From: a bacterium
GTDB lineage: Bacteria > Babelota > Babeliae > Babelales > Babelaceae
Reading direction: 5' to 3'
Length of the DNA stretch: 59,425 bases
Assembly: GCA_021827715.1 (NCBI GenBank)
Contig: JAKAUO010000010.1
Location: 1 to 59,425 of the forward strand
Shown piece by piece: positions 9,164 to 17,313 of the stretch. The position numbers and the translations under genes were made by a program. The stretch's first letter is position 1, and the number at the start of each line of letters is the position of its first letter. The notes under the pieces were generated by a model. It was not told the origin of the DNA, made no database searches, and saw nothing but the letters and a program-made list of their open reading frames with translations.

Positions 9164-10499
9164 AAAAAGCCCGTACCCCTTTTTGAATTTCCGGCATCAA
9201 CCACATAAGCCCATAGAGATTACTGATAATCAATCCGGCATTCACAATATCAATTGTTTTCCACAATATACGCACCTCAACCAATGCACCAAAAAGTGCC
9301 ATTAGACAAAAAATTAAACCGTAGAGAAAAAGATATCTCCCTTTGGTTAAAAAAGACCAACATTCGCGACCGATATAAGCATAGGCAATAACGCAACCAA
9401 TACCAAACATCATAGAAAGAATATTAACGATCCAGCCACCAAATGTGCCGAAAATGGTTTCATAGGCAAAGATAGTCATTCGTATATCACCATACCCGCT
9501 TTGCCATGCCCCTGTTGCAACAAAGAGCCACATTAGAAGAAAACAGACGCCAAAGTTGCTGATAGAGGTAGTAGCAAGCGATATAATACCACTACGCACC
9601 GGATTTTTCGCACCGGTTGTTCCAAAGATAATTCCCGATGTTCCTAGGCCAACTTCAGTAGCGTTAATCGAACGCGCAATACCAAAGCGCATTGCTGTTT
9701 GCATGGTGTATCCTAAAAGTGCCCCGTGAACCGCTTGTTGCGTGAAGGCATGTTGCGTCATAATCATCAATGCTTGCCATAGTGAACTGACATTATAGAT
9801 AAGTGCCAAAAATGTTGCGACGAAAAAAAGCCCAACTTTAAGCGGCGTTACTGCATCAGATACACGCACAATACGGCGGGCACCACCTACCATAATATAA
9901 AGCAAGAATATAAACATCACTAATGCAATAGCGTATTCGTTCCATGCCGTCATTTCAACCAGCCCTGATTTTATAGAATTGCATTGCATCGCATTGCCCG
10001 TTACGAACGTAAGCAGCAAACAAAAGAATGCATAAAATTGCGGCAACCATGAGCCCCCTGGCACGCGCGCTAAATAGACCATCGGGCCACCGCGTATTAT
10101 CCCACTTGTCTGTTTTTCAGTAAAAGCGGTACTTGCATAGACCTCTGCAAAGCGAATCGACATGAGAAAAAAACCAAGAACGAATATCCAAAAACCTGCT
10201 CCTGGACCACCGCTATACATGGCGGTTGCCATACCAACAAGACTCCCATTACCCAAACTCGCGCTCAGTGCATTGATGAATGCTTGAAACGGGGTGATAT
10301 AATTTTCTTCTATTTTAGTTGATGTACCTACTTCCGGCGTGAGGAGATAGCGCCAAGAACGGATAAAATAACGGAACTGGATGCCGCCAAAGGCAATAGT
10401 CATCACAATGCTTACGCACATAATCCCTATAATGAGTGGCCAGCCCCACAGAAATTCGCCAATCTTTTCTATTAAAAGACCTAATTCTTCATATAACAT
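9138..10499 (-). CDS. AGCS-family sodium:alanine/glycine symporter
   Basis: 453-residue sodium-coupled amino-acid carrier of the cytoplasmic membrane. It has the family landmarks (FLWGWPLIIG at the start, ALSASLGNGSLVGMATAM, GGPMVYLARVPG, EVGLGTSGIIFGTTGAKNP) and about ten hydrophobic segments. It is a close paralogue of the transporter half of the next gene and overlaps that gene's start by 26 bases, which points to tandem duplication and coupled translation. ATG 10497-10499 is chosen because GGGAG precedes it and it matches the paralogue's N-terminus; a longer frame to 10685 would run into ruvX. It probably imports Ala or Gly. Confidence 0.93.
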   Translation of the reverse strand: MLYEELGLLIEKIGEFLWGWPLIIGIMCVSIVMTIAFGGIQFRYFIRSWRYLLTPEVGTSTKIEENYITPFQAFINALSASLGNGSLVGMATAMYSGGPGAGFWIFVLGFFLMSIRFAEVYASTAFTEKQTSGIIRGGPMVYLARVPGGSWLPQFYAFFCLLLTFVTGNAMQCNSIKSGLVEMTAWNEYAIALVMFIFLLYIMVGGARRIVRVSDAVTPLKVGLFFVATFLALIYNVSSLWQALMIMTQHAFTQQAVHGALLGYTMQTAMRFGIARSINATEVGLGTSGIIFGTTGAKNPVRSGIISLATTSISNFGVCFLLMWLFVATGAWQSGYGDIRMTIFAYETIFGTFGGWIVNILSMMFGIGCVIAYAYIGRECWSFLTKGRYLFLYGLIFCLMALFGALVEVRILWKTIDIVNAGLIISNLYGLMWLMPEIQKGVRAFYVHDRKRN

Positions 10500-10576
10500 T
10501 GTAACTCCCGCATCCTTAAGGTACACTAGATTAAAATAATACTCGTAATAATTTTTTATTATAAAAGAATACCGCC

Positions 10577-11026
10577 ATGTTGACAAACAGACTTGTAAGA
10601 ACTTCAACCGGAAAACTAGCCGCCCTCGATTTAGGAGACCAATGGGTAGGTATTGCGCTTTCAGATAGCACGCGTACCTTGGCAAAGCCCTTTAAGACCG
10701 TCCCCTTTGCTGACCATAGCTCTGCAATTGCTGCACTTATCGCTCAGCAGGAACCCGCAGCCATTATTATCGGATACCCTAAAACCATGCGAGGCACAGA
10801 AAGCGAACAAACAAAAAAAATTCTTGCCCTGCATGCAGAACTTGAAGCTCGGTTTTCTGAAACACAATTTATTTTATGGGACGAGCGCTTAAGTAGTAAA
10901 CGTGCACAAACTGCAAGCCCGGCTCGGACAAAAGAAGAAAAATTAAAATCTCATGCTATTGCAGCAGCCTTTATACTCGATTCTTATTTGGGCTTTCTTA
11001 AAATGCAGCAATTTTTATCAGAATAG
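10577..11026 (+). CDS. ruvX: Putative Holliday-junction resolvase / pre-16S rRNA nuclease YqgF family
   Basis: 149-residue RNase H-fold protein, essential in many bacteria for 5' maturation of 16S rRNA. Visible motifs are AALDLGDQWVGIALSD (acidic D18, D21), IIIGYPKTMRGTES, WDERLSS (E103) and the last-helix segment SHAIAAAFILDSYL. The last helix normally opens with Asp; here it is His126, as in some RuvC relatives. It diverges from the AGCS gene across 77 bases that must hold both promoters. Confidence 0.9.
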   Translation: MLTNRLVRTSTGKLAALDLGDQWVGIALSDSTRTLAKPFKTVPFADHSSAIAALIAQQEPAAIIIGYPKTMRGTESEQTKKILALHAELEARFSETQFILWDERLSSKRAQTASPARTKEEKLKSHAIAAAFILDSYLGFLKMQQFLSE

Positions 11027-11049
11027 ATTATTAAACCGAAAGAGAAACT

Positions 11050-11629
11050 ATGAACAAAAAAATAAACATGCTTATCGCCATGGTGACATTTGCCAACCCT
11101 ATCTGCGATAGAGCAACCAAAAATTAAAATTCCCCGCGTTACCCCTCAAATTTCAAAGAAAAGAGATTATTCAGAAGCTAACAGAAAAAGTAAGCTCAAG
11201 CGCGCTCGCGCTAAAAAACTAGTCGAAAGGCCAGGTTTTCAGAAAGAAATAATAGATCAATATGGACTCAGCAAAGAAACTGTAGAAAAAGCATGCAAGT
11301 TTTTTAAAAATCAACCATTGGGGCAATTCCCTGAGACTGCCCAAGGGATCGAAGAGCTCAGTAAAAAATATGATGAGAGGGGCTTATATATAAGAAAGTA
11401 CGCCTTGGAAACCGGTCGAGTAAAACCATTCCCAGCCCCCAATAAAGAGGGATCTCTTGCTCCCAATCAAAAGCTCAAGCCCATCACATCCAAGCCAGAA
11501 ACGCAGAGCGCTACAATCTCAAAATCTGATATTCGTTCTACTGTAGTTAGTATACCGGTACAGATCCCAGAAGTTTCAGAAGAAGAGCAAGCGCCTAAAA
11601 AGATGCGAATAAGTTATTTAATAGATTAA
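11050..11629 (+). pseudogene. Exported basic protein gene with a single-base frameshift after the signal peptide
   Basis: ATG 11050 (behind AAAGAGAAA) opens a signal-peptide reading MNKKINMLIAMVTF, which then runs into a stop within 25 codons. From 11090 the next frame is open for 179 codons. Removing one T from the TTT at 11089-11091 would join the two as ...MVTLPTLSA-IEQPK, with an ideal cleavage site after LSA. The mature part is lysine-rich with a C-terminal acidic patch and no known domain. It is either a recent pseudogene, a slippage-dependent gene or a sequencing error. A TTG start at 11090 without a signal peptide is the less likely reading. Confidence 0.6.
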
Positions 11630-11688
11630 AGGGGATAATGGGATCAAACACAATAAAAAAATTGCAAAAAAATAAAATTTGCCAATAA

Positions 11689-11718
11689 TTGACAAAGAAG
11701 TTCTCCTTCAAGTACGCT
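11689..11718 (+). promoter_or_regulatory. Candidate sigma-70 promoter of the zinc-ribbon / tsaB unit
   Basis: A perfect -35 box TTGACA (11689-11694) and TACGCT (11713-11718) at 18 bases spacing, about 25 bases before the microprotein start. The -10 box matches TATAAT at only three or four positions, so this is tentative. Confidence 0.4.
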
Positions 11719-11734
11719 GTCAGCAAAGAAGGAG
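11703..11734 (+). promoter_or_regulatory. Inverted repeat that can mask the ribosome site of the zinc-ribbon gene
   Basis: CTCCTTC (11703-11709) is the exact complement of GAAGGAG (11728-11734), the ribosome binding site of the gene at 11741. A small GCT/AGC stem can form in the loop. Folding would hide the Shine-Dalgarno sequence. Confidence 0.45.
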
Positions 11735-11740
11735 CTACGT

Positions 11741-11920
11741 ATGAAGTGTTCAAAATGTAATGGACTCATGGTGGTCCAATCATTTTTTGATCATTTTTTA
11801 AACTTTGACGGCTGGAAATGCCTTAATTGTGGAAAAATTATGGTCAAGAAAGAAAAAACCATTGAATTTGACGCCTTTAGTATTTTCTATCAACAACAAA
11901 AGAATAATAACCGGAATTAA
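11741..11920 (+). CDS. Zinc-ribbon microprotein
   Basis: 59 residues with two C-x-x-C knuckles (C3/C6 and C27/C30) that should bind one zinc ion. The ribbon (MKCSKCNGLMV ... GWKCLNCGK) is followed by a basic stretch and a short polar tail. Starts behind GAAGGAG. It lies eight bases before tsaB and is probably co-transcribed with it. Such free-standing ribbons are usually small nucleic-acid-binding or regulatory proteins, but nothing here identifies a target. Confidence 0.75.
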   Translation: MKCSKCNGLMVVQSFFDHFLNFDGWKCLNCGKIMVKKEKTIEFDAFSIFYQQQKNNNRN

Positions 11921-11928
11921 CTAATAAC

Positions 11929-12585
11929 ATGCCATCTTTGCCTTCAGCGTTTCATCTTGTTATTCACAGTGGCTACCAATCAGTTTTTATGGGTCTCTAT
12001 GACCGTACTAAAAATATTGATACAGTATCGCTCGACAAAAAAACGGTCAGCGCTTTTTTAGTACCTTCATTATTAGAGTTTCTAATCCAACATGAAATAA
12101 CCTTTGGTGATCTTTCCTTTATAGGTGTCCATTCAGGGCCGGCGCCATTTACCACCTTACGTGTAGGCATAACAACAGCTAATGGATTAGCCTTTGCAAC
12201 TAAGATTCCCTTAATTCCCGTTAATGGTTTGGAGACTCTGAGTATGCTTTATCCAGAATATACAGTGCTTCTTAATGCATTTTGTGATGATGTCTATGTT
12301 GGCAAAAAGGGCGCAGTCTCTTGCCAAAATATTGATGCTTTCTTGCAGCAGGAATCTGTGCTATCCCAAAAAATTACCTATATCGGTAATGGTGCCCACT
12401 TACATGAAAAAAAAATAAAAGATGCTCTAGGCGCCATGACGCATATACCTGCAGATTATCCCTATGAAGCTTCGCTTGAAGATATTGCGCATGCTGCATG
12501 TACCAAATGGCAAGCAAAAAAAGATATCACTGATCAAGTTATTCCGACGTATCTTAAAGAGTATTCAGCAAAAATTAAAGTCTAA
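11929..12585 (+). CDS. tsaB: tRNA threonylcarbamoyladenosine biosynthesis protein TsaB
   Basis: 218-residue ASKHA-fold partner of TsaD and TsaE in making the t6A37 modification of ANN-decoding tRNAs. Signature SGPAPFTTLRVGITTANGLA is present, as are the early VIHSG strand and the C-terminal PTYLKEY. Length is typical. The 3' end overlaps the convergent rsmE by 11 bases. There is little room for a separate promoter after the zinc-ribbon gene, so the two probably share one. Confidence 0.9.
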   Translation: MPSLPSAFHLVIHSGYQSVFMGLYDRTKNIDTVSLDKKTVSAFLVPSLLEFLIQHEITFGDLSFIGVHSGPAPFTTLRVGITTANGLAFATKIPLIPVNGLETLSMLYPEYTVLLNAFCDDVYVGKKGAVSCQNIDAFLQQESVLSQKITYIGNGAHLHEKKIKDALGAMTHIPADYPYEASLEDIAHAACTKWQAKKDITDQVIPTYLKEYSAKIKV

Positions 12586-13315
12586 GCACGCCCATTATTA
12601 ATGCCGCAGCATCACGCGCACGCAAAACCGTGCTTGTGAGCTTAACGGGAGTAAAGAATGTATAAAGCATTTCTTTTTCTGAGATAGTGAAGTCACCTTC
12701 AGGACCCCAGATGGCAAGATACCCATTTTGAGAACGTAAAAGTTCTTTGTGTTTTAAAAGGTGCTCACCGGAAACATCGCACCACAATTTTTTACTCGAG
12801 GCATACTCAGCCATGCGCTCTTCAATAAAATGTTCAAGCGCATAAAGAGGAACAATAGTCGGCAAGCTGTATTGTTTTGATTGCTCAGCAGCTGCAATAG
12901 CTATTTTCCCAAGCCGCTCATAATCTTTTTCAGTCAAAACTTTTCTACTTTTTTGAGTAGTTACCAGATGGATTTTTTGAACACCATGCACCGTTGCCAG
13001 GTAAACAACCTCCTCGAGCGCATCTCGCTCAAGTATCGGCACTACAATATCCAGCGAAGGCAATATGGGATTAATCTTAATTTGATTATTGATCTGACAC
13101 TCAATCTGTTTTTTATGTACAACAGCAATAGTACAATGATAGACGATACCATGCGTAAAAAGAATTATAGACTCCGTGAGCCTTAACCTGAGTATCGTGA
13201 CGATTCGCATAATAATCCGTGGATCAATTATCTGCAATACAGAAGAGTTTTGCTCAACGCGGTAGCCATTTTCTTCGATAAAAAGTGCAAACACATGTGC
13301 ATCTTTTGGTTTCAT
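12575..13315 (-). CDS. rsmE: 16S rRNA m3U1498 methyltransferase RsmE
   Basis: 246-residue SPOUT-class methyltransferase. An N-terminal PUA-like part is followed by a knotted C-terminal domain whose SAM-binding loops read WGPEGDFTISEKE and LTSTVLRARDAAALIMG. The second loop usually reads LR-x-ETA; here it is LRARDAA, a mild deviation. The start is one base from the stop of the small exported gene upstream (13317), so the two form an operon. Confidence 0.88.
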   Translation of the reverse strand: MKPKDAHVFALFIEENGYRVEQNSSVLQIIDPRIIMRIVTILRLRLTESIILFTHGIVYHCTIAVVHKKQIECQINNQIKINPILPSLDIVVPILERDALEEVVYLATVHGVQKIHLVTTQKSRKVLTEKDYERLGKIAIAAAEQSKQYSLPTIVPLYALEHFIEERMAEYASSKKLWCDVSGEHLLKHKELLRSQNGYLAIWGPEGDFTISEKEMLYTFFTPVKLTSTVLRARDAAALIMGVLRL

Positions 13316-13316
13316 G

Positions 13317-13622
13317 CTAAGCTTTTTTTACTAATGATAAAAGATATTTTTTTAGTGAAGTATATGACTCTGAGCAAAATTCTTTGACCGCAAGTGCTGC
13401 AATAAAGATATGCACCCCTGCCATTTGCGCAACCTGTTCAATCTTTTCTTCATAAGGACCTTTCTTGACCATCAATTGCTCTATTTCTTCATCATCAAAG
13501 CATATATCATCAAATAATATATCTATTTCACTTTGTGAATATTTTTCATTGACCAGAGCATGAGCCTGTGTGCTGAATATACATGCCAAAAAACCCGTAA
13601 TTATTGTAATCTTTTTTTTCAT
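13317..13622 (-). CDS. Small exported acidic protein of unknown function
   Basis: 101 residues: signal peptide MKKKITIITGFLACIFSTQAHA (clear AxA cleavage at residue 22), an acidic middle (DDICFDDEEIEQL) and a more hydrophobic second half ending in basic residues. No domain is recognised. It is the first gene of a unit with rsmE (one-base gap) and diverges from gpmI. Confidence 0.66.
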   Translation of the reverse strand: MKKKITIITGFLACIFSTQAHALVNEKYSQSEIDILFDDICFDDEEIEQLMVKKGPYEEKIEQVAQMAGVHIFIAALAVKEFCSESYTSLKKYLLSLVKKA

Positions 13623-13702
13623 AACAAAATCTTTCTACACTGTAAGCAGAACATCTACAGTAATTCCACCAAAAAGTGTAGCATAGGTGAAAGTTTATTA
13701 CC

Positions 13703-15133
13703 ATGAATAAGGCAAAAAGGGCCGTAGCCCTCATCATTCTGGATGGTTTTGGATATAACGTTACTATAAAAAATAGTGCCATCACTCAACAAACAATGCC
13801 CTTCTTTTTTTCATTACTTGATTCTTACCCATGGACAACCTTGCAGGCATCAGGGACCAGTGTTGGATTGCCTGCAGGAACACCCGGCAATTCCTCAGTT
13901 GGCCATTTTACGTTAGGAGCTGGGCAGATTATCCAACAACCATTAACAGAATTTAGTTTACTCATACAGAAGCATACACTCTGCACGCTACCTATTATTC
14001 AAAAAAATTTTACTCAGCTTGCACAAGCAGGAAAGACATTACATATTTTGGGTCTTATGTCTGATGGCAATTCCCACAGTAGACTCGAATTTACACAAGC
14101 AATTATTGGCTGCGCGCGAAAGTACCATATCAAATCTCTTAAAGTTCACGCTATCTTAGATGGGCGAGATGTCCCACAAAAAAGTGCCGCTCAATTTTTG
14201 TCAAAAATCGATGCGCCTATTGTAACCATACAGGGGCGTCTTTACGCTATGGACAGGAACCAAGATCAGCAGCGGCTTGAGCGTGGCTATATGGTGATTA
14301 CCCAACAACGCGCAAATAATACTGCGCAATCATGGCAAGATGCTCTTGATTATTACTACAAAAAGGGTTTTAATGATGAAACCATACCCCCTACACAATT
14401 GACAGCAGATGCGACCATTCAACCCGGTGACGGTCTGGTGTTTGTAAATATACGAGCAGACAGAGAGCGTGAAATATATAGACTTTTAAAAAACAATTCG
14501 GATCTTTCTTTTTTGATAACGGGCATTAACTATGATGATGATCCAAAGGCAGAAGCTATTTGCAAAACGCCCCAAGCACAGCATACCCTGGGTGATTATC
14601 TAGAAAAGCATGCCATATCCCAATTTACCATCGCTGAGTCGGAAAAATATGCCCATGTGACCTATTTTTTTAATGGCGGGCGCCAGGCAATACACCCAAA
14701 CGAAACTCGAGTTATTATTGAATCAGATAATCCAGTAAATTTTATTCATGAGCCTGCTATGAAAGCTGGGGAAATTACACGGGCACTTCTTCACGCGGCA
14801 CATACACAGACTGCACAATTTTATCTGGTAAATTATGCCAATGCTGACATGGTAGGCCATTCGGGAGACTTACCGGCTACCAAAAAAGCAGCCAGAGTTC
14901 TTGATGAACAACTTAAGCAACTGTATAAGGTTTTTGTGCAAGAATTGGGTGGTACACTCTATATTACTGGTGATCATGGTAATGCAGAAGATAAAAGTAA
15001 CCATAACCCGGCACATACTACTAACCCTGTTTATTTCTTAATAGTAAGCAACCCGCCCTGTGATAAAAAGATACTTATGCACATGAAGACATTGGCTGAT
15101 GCAAAAGAGGTGATTATAAAAAATTCTTTGTAA
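13703..15133 (+). CDS. gpmI: 2,3-bisphosphoglycerate-independent phosphoglycerate mutase
   Basis: Interconverts 3- and 2-phosphoglycerate in glycolysis using two Mn2+ ions. All core motifs are visible: metal ligand D14 in LIILDGFGYN, the phosphorylated serine S64 in GNSSVGH (usually GNSEVGH), the phosphotransferase-domain segment DGRDVPQKSA, RADREREI, NYANADMVGHSGD and TGDHGNAED. At 476 residues it is somewhat shorter than the common 510. It ends five bases before the convergent DUF4143 gene. Confidence 0.94.
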   Translation: MNKAKRAVALIILDGFGYNVTIKNSAITQQTMPFFFSLLDSYPWTTLQASGTSVGLPAGTPGNSSVGHFTLGAGQIIQQPLTEFSLLIQKHTLCTLPIIQKNFTQLAQAGKTLHILGLMSDGNSHSRLEFTQAIIGCARKYHIKSLKVHAILDGRDVPQKSAAQFLSKIDAPIVTIQGRLYAMDRNQDQQRLERGYMVITQQRANNTAQSWQDALDYYYKKGFNDETIPPTQLTADATIQPGDGLVFVNIRADREREIYRLLKNNSDLSFLITGINYDDDPKAEAICKTPQAQHTLGDYLEKHAISQFTIAESEKYAHVTYFFNGGRQAIHPNETRVIIESDNPVNFIHEPAMKAGEITRALLHAAHTQTAQFYLVNYANADMVGHSGDLPATKKAARVLDEQLKQLYKVFVQELGGTLYITGDHGNAEDKSNHNPAHTTNPVYFLIVSNPPCDKKILMHMKTLADAKEVIIKNSL

Positions 15134-15137
15134 GCAC

Positions 15138-16304
15138 TCATATTTTATCAAGATCAAACCACGGCACTACCAAGCCTTGAGAACGAGTTTGGGTCATATC
15201 CCCTGCGTATACTACCACCGATTCACCTGCTGAAGAAACTTGTCCCTTAAACCAATTGAGTGTATCAAAAAAAGCACTATTCATTGTTTGTGATGCTTTT
15301 ATTTCGATAGGAATAGTAATTCCACCCCGTTCAATAATAAGATCGACTTCACGCTGCATAGTATCCCTGAAAAAGGTTAACCTGCTCGAACGAACAGCCT
15401 GAGCATTAATATGTTTTATGATATCAACAATGACCATATTTTCAAAAAGCGCTCCATAAAGTCCCCTTTGTTGTATCAGCGTATGAGTATCTATGCCCAT
15501 TAAAGCTGTGGCAAGCCCGACATCATAAAAATATAATTTAGGTGACTTTGTAATACGTTTACCCAAATTGTTATGATATGACGGCAATAAGAAAATAATA
15601 AAACTCGTCTCTAAAAGAGATAACCAATTTTTTGCTGTAATAACACTAATGCCGCAATCAGTTGCAAGGGCAGTGAAATTAATGGTTGAGCCCAAGCGCA
15701 GAGCACAAAGTTGCATAAATTTCTTAAACAACAAAATATTTTCAATATTTCTTATGGTTCGTATATCACGCTCAACATAGGTCACTATATAATTTGCATA
15801 ATAATCAGTTGCCTTAATTGCTGGCTGATAGGCTCTCGGATAAAAGCCCTTTTCCATCTGCTGTTCTATAGTATCTTCTAATAAATGAGCACTTTTTAAT
15901 TCTTTAATTGAGAAGGGCAATAAGGTATAAAAATATACTCGGCCGGCTAAAGATTCTGTTATTTTTTCATATAATAAGAAATTTTGAGAGCCTGATAAAA
16001 TGTAATATCCCAGATGAGGGTCCTTATCAGCCGCAACTTTTATTTGGGCGAACAATGCAGGAGCATATTGAGCCTCATCTAATATAATCCCATATTCATT
16101 TTTAAAGCTTTTTAAAAAACCTTTGGGATCCCTATTAGCAAAATCAGCCATCTCTGCATCTTGCAAGTCAACATAGTGGTGGTTTTTGAACATTCTTTTT
16201 ACTAATGTACTTTTTCCCGACTGCCGGGGACCAACTATAGCCAAAACTGGCATTTGCTGAGCACCAGCACGAATTCTTTCTTCCAAATCTCTTGATACAA
16301 ACAT
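15138..16304 (-). CDS. AAA-type ATPase with DUF4143 (first copy)
   Basis: 388 residues: AAA_14-type P-loop ATPase (Walker A GPRQSGKST at 25-33, Walker B GIILDEAQYAP) followed by DUF4143 with a PD-(D/E)xK-like segment (REVDLIIERGGITIPIEIKAS). The middle has a winged-helix-like part (NFTALATDCGISVITAKNWL). Widespread in bacteria, often in many copies, function unknown. A clear paralogue lies at 40605. It faces gpmI tail to tail. Confidence 0.88.
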   Translation of the reverse strand: MFVSRDLEERIRAGAQQMPVLAIVGPRQSGKSTLVKRMFKNHHYVDLQDAEMADFANRDPKGFLKSFKNEYGIILDEAQYAPALFAQIKVAADKDPHLGYYILSGSQNFLLYEKITESLAGRVYFYTLLPFSIKELKSAHLLEDTIEQQMEKGFYPRAYQPAIKATDYYANYIVTYVERDIRTIRNIENILLFKKFMQLCALRLGSTINFTALATDCGISVITAKNWLSLLETSFIIFLLPSYHNNLGKRITKSPKLYFYDVGLATALMGIDTHTLIQQRGLYGALFENMVIVDIIKHINAQAVRSSRLTFFRDTMQREVDLIIERGGITIPIEIKASQTMNSAFFDTLNWFKGQVSSAGESVVVYAGDMTQTRSQGLVVPWFDLDKI

Positions 16305-16405
16305 TTTTTTACCCTTTGGTATTTGAAAATCATATACTATACTATCGGTTTTTCAGATACTTATATAGAGTTTTTTATTATATTTTTACCAACAGATGAG
16401 TAAAA

Positions 16406-16771
16406 TTATCTTTCTGAGCTATGAGCATTACCAAAACTGTACTCTTCAAAAAGCTTTCCCTTGGTAAGAAATAGTTCTCTGCCCTGAGGAATCTCGTAAT
16501 AAAACCAGCAAGCAGAACTGTTGTCTGTAAGTGAAAGTCTCGTGGCACCTTTTGCCTTAAAATAAAAAAAGTCGCCATGAGGTGTCTGTGCAATAAATAT
16601 TCGTGAATCGGTTTTTAAGTTTGTTATATCAACTTCAACTGAAGAGTCTGCAAACTTTTCAAGCCTATCTTTTATTGCCTCTTGAAGAATAACCTTTTGA
16701 ACCTTTTCAGGAGTTCCAGCTGCAAGCGAAAAACTTATCGTCATGAGACCAAAAAAAAACCGATTGTTCAT
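16406..16771 (-). CDS. Small exported protein of unknown function
   Basis: 121 residues: signal peptide MNNRFFFGLMTISFSLAAG, then a short helix and what looks like a beta-rich part (VEVDITNL, RIFIAQTPHGDFFYFKAKGATRLSL). No known domain. It lies nine bases downstream of the exported GNAT gene on the same strand and is probably translated from the same message. Confidence 0.6.
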   Translation of the reverse strand: MNNRFFFGLMTISFSLAAGTPEKVQKVILQEAIKDRLEKFADSSVEVDITNLKTDSRIFIAQTPHGDFFYFKAKGATRLSLTDNSSACWFYYEIPQGRELFLTKGKLFEEYSFGNAHSSER

Positions 16772-16780
16772 GTTGCCCTA

Positions 16781-17311
16781 TTAAAAAGAATATTCAAGAT
16801 ACACATATTTACCATTATCATACAAATATTTAAAGCCGAGCTTTTCATACAATGAAAGCGCACTCTTATTAATAAGCCGCGTACATATCTCGACAGAAAG
16901 GGCGCCTTCATGATGCATACGGTCAAGAATAAAGCGTATCATTTTTTCAGCTATCCCTTGACGACGATACTGCTCATCAACAAAAACAAATTGAATTTTC
17001 CCAAACAGTGAAGAATCGAAATAATAAGAAATAAAGCCCACCGGTCGAGCATCTTTGTAATAAACAAAAAAATGTACACGGGCCTTGGTAAACATATGAA
17101 AACCGGTATCAAGAGTTTCTTGCTGATTGTACCCAATCGACTCATCAGCAATCAACCAAAAATGAGCTTTTCCTGTTTGCTCTAAAATATAGGCTCTATC
17201 TTGCTTTGGGTCATAAGGATAGATACCTTCTTGCGTACGACTTTTGTTGCCGCACCCACTTAAAAGAATAATAAAGAATGAAAAAAAAGTAATTTTTTTA
17301 TACAAAAGCAT
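16781..17311 (-). CDS. Exported lipoprotein with a GNAT acetyltransferase domain
   Basis: 176 residues. The N-terminus is a lipoprotein signal with lipobox L17-S-G-C20, then a full GNAT fold: the acetyl-CoA loop R116-R-Q-G-I-A121 after a beta strand, and the terminal NKSALSLYEKLGF motif. GNATs use acetyl-CoA, normally found only in cytoplasm, so an exported lipid-anchored one is unusual. It starts two bases from the truA stop, on the same strand. Two more GNATs with signal peptides lie at 51254-52248. The substrate is unknown. Confidence 0.82.
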   Translation of the reverse strand: MLLYKKITFFSFFIILLSGCGNKSRTQEGIYPYDPKQDRAYILEQTGKAHFWLIADESIGYNQQETLDTGFHMFTKARVHFFVYYKDARPVGFISYYFDSSLFGKIQFVFVDEQYRRQGIAEKMIRFILDRMHHEGALSVEICTRLINKSALSLYEKLGFKYLYDNGKYVYLEYSF

Positions 17312-17313
17312 AG

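Noticed and set aside
10500-10685. Longer N-terminus for the second AGCS symporter
   Set aside because: It would overlap ruvX and lacks similarity to the paralogue; ATG 10499 has a ribosome site and matches the family start.
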